Below are positions 63,104-64,000 of a DNA stretch of 64,000 nt, in pieces. Under the pieces are notes generated by a model that was given only the letters and a program-made list of their open reading frames with translations, was not told where the DNA came from and did no database searches. Within the stretch, counting starts at the first letter, position 1. Each line of letters opens with the position of its first letter. The stretch covers positions 1,814,807 through 1,878,806 of the forward strand of contig RPFO01000299.1 of NCBI GenBank assembly GCA_009746045.1, in the 5' to 3' direction. The stretch is from Mesostigma viride (taxonomy: Eukaryota > Streptophyta > Mesostigmatophyceae > Mesostigmatales > Mesostigmataceae). The position numbers were made by a program, and so were the translations under genes.

Positions 63104-64000
63104 ATGGCTGACGGCGGAGCTCAGAACTTTTGCGTCTGAGCCCCAAATGCAGTCAGATCACTTGCAACCGATGCGTCTTTTCTAGGCGCATCTGCTACTA
63201 TCACCGGTTACAGCTGTAACGCAGTATTGTGACCAGCCTGCAGCTATTACGCAAAGCACCACGGCTTCTTTCTAGGACGCATACGCTGATATATTATCCC
63301 GACGCCATTACGCACTATTATGGCCAGCAAACGCAACTCGACGAATCGCAGTTTGGAGGCTGCAATGAGCCAAGCAAATACACCTGCAGCCCCAGCTGCA
63401 GTTCCGCGGCCCTCCCGGCCTCCCAGGCAGCGGTGACCCTAGCCAAGCGTTAGTGGTTCACTCGGCTGCTCCCGCGGCCTTGCCATCGGCATCGCCCGAA
63501 ACCAAACGCAGTCGCCCATCCGCGGTCCGCGAACCGCGTTTCAAGCTCAAACCTTCAATGACGACGATTACGACTGGTACAACATTGCCCCACGTGCACT
63601 GCTCTGGAGTGCATTTTCTACGCGGATTACGCCTCGCTCCTTGAGCTGTGCCTCCACCTTCACAGCATCAGTCGTTTTCTCGAGCCTGATGGCCGCAGGC
63701 TTCAAAGCCGAGATCTGCTGCTGACGCCTGACGGGCCTCCACTCAACCGGCCTGACCTTCAGCACCTGATTCTCTGCTCACTTCCTCACTCCTCACGAAG
63801 TCTGACGGCGAGATCTGGGCTCCATCCATCTCCGCATCTCCACTCCGCTCAGCCCAACCCACTACCAAGTGCAACATCGACGAATAACCCACAAATTACC
63901 ACACCGATGCCCGCGAACCCACCCACAAGGAATCGCCACACAGTGCCCGTGGTTAGTGAAACACATAATCAAGCACCGAATAAACCTCGAGGGTACTCGA
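63104..64000 (+). mobile_element. LINE-E copy, 5'/ORF1 part, running off the right edge
   Basis: Contains the start word ATGGCTGACGGCGG (63104) and an ORF1-like start at 63320 (MASKRNSTNRSLEAAMSQ), which stops after 38 codons. Further on, broken frames give NDDDYDWYNIAPRALLWSAF and YADYASLLELCLHLHSISRF, then Pro/Ser/Asn-rich sequence to the window end. It matches 3980-4450 and 5841-5945. Not translatable as one frame. Confidence 0.65.

Overview
This window is nuclear DNA of a eukaryote, most likely a repeat-rich unicellular alga; a green (prasinophyte-like) alga is my best guess, not proven. The reasons are GT-AG spliceosomal introns with checkable phases, a plant-type serine racemase, a sialyltransferase-like GT29 enzyme, a hybrid histidine kinase, and a dense mix of LINEs, TIR elements and long micro/minisatellites. 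Nothing looks prokaryotic (no operons, no CRISPR).

Four genes can be supported well. (1) 1.3-2.5 kb, plus strand: an intact single-exon GT29 sialyltransferase-like protein with a type II signal anchor. (2) 28.3-35.1 kb, minus strand: a complete six-exon serine racemase (337 aa, all phases consistent). (3) 46.3-60.1 kb, plus strand: a hybrid histidine kinase in at least 12 exons (1179 aa recovered, 5' end unresolved), reading sensor region, membrane segment, HisKA, HATPase_c, pseudo-receiver, receiver. (4) 9.1-10.7 kb, minus strand: an unrecognised protein broken by one homopolymer frameshift. A poly-Gln gene at 14.6-16.5 kb has a one-base deletion and an intron filled by a minisatellite. Several short exons or ORFs (left edge, 36.4 kb, 37.7 kb) remain unidentified.

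The rest is mobile and satellite DNA. At 3.7-7.0, 17.6-19.7 and 63.1-64.0 kb lie decayed copies of a LINE (called LINE-E here) with an L1-ORF1-like protein. At 20.3-21.8, 23.8-26.4 and 26.8-27.6 kb lie three 5'-truncated copies of an endonuclease/RT LINE (LINE-A/B/C), each with a target-site duplication (TSD). A third LINE type with a TTAC-type tail is seen as two very short copies (3.7 and 60.6 kb). A non-autonomous, piggyBac-like TTAA element has two near-identical copies (20.1-23.3 kb, split by LINE-A, and 60.8-62.6 kb) and a decayed inverted third copy (41.2-43.6 kb) split by another repeated element. A MITE with 29-bp TIRs (19.7-20.1 kb), a TA-flanked MITE inside the racemase gene (29.7-30.0 kb) and a truncated hAT transposase (7.2-7.8 kb) complete the set. 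The 17.6-23.4 kb block is a four-level nest of insertions whose order can be read from TSDs and TIRs.

Satellites fill intergenic DNA (GGGC, TG, GTCTTCAC, GGGTTGC arrays) and, strikingly, most large introns of the two multi-exon genes, each with a different unit. Several long ORFs across these arrays on both strands are artefacts of the repeats. All exon boundaries are read by eye from splice motifs, phase and family knowledge; no alignment was run.
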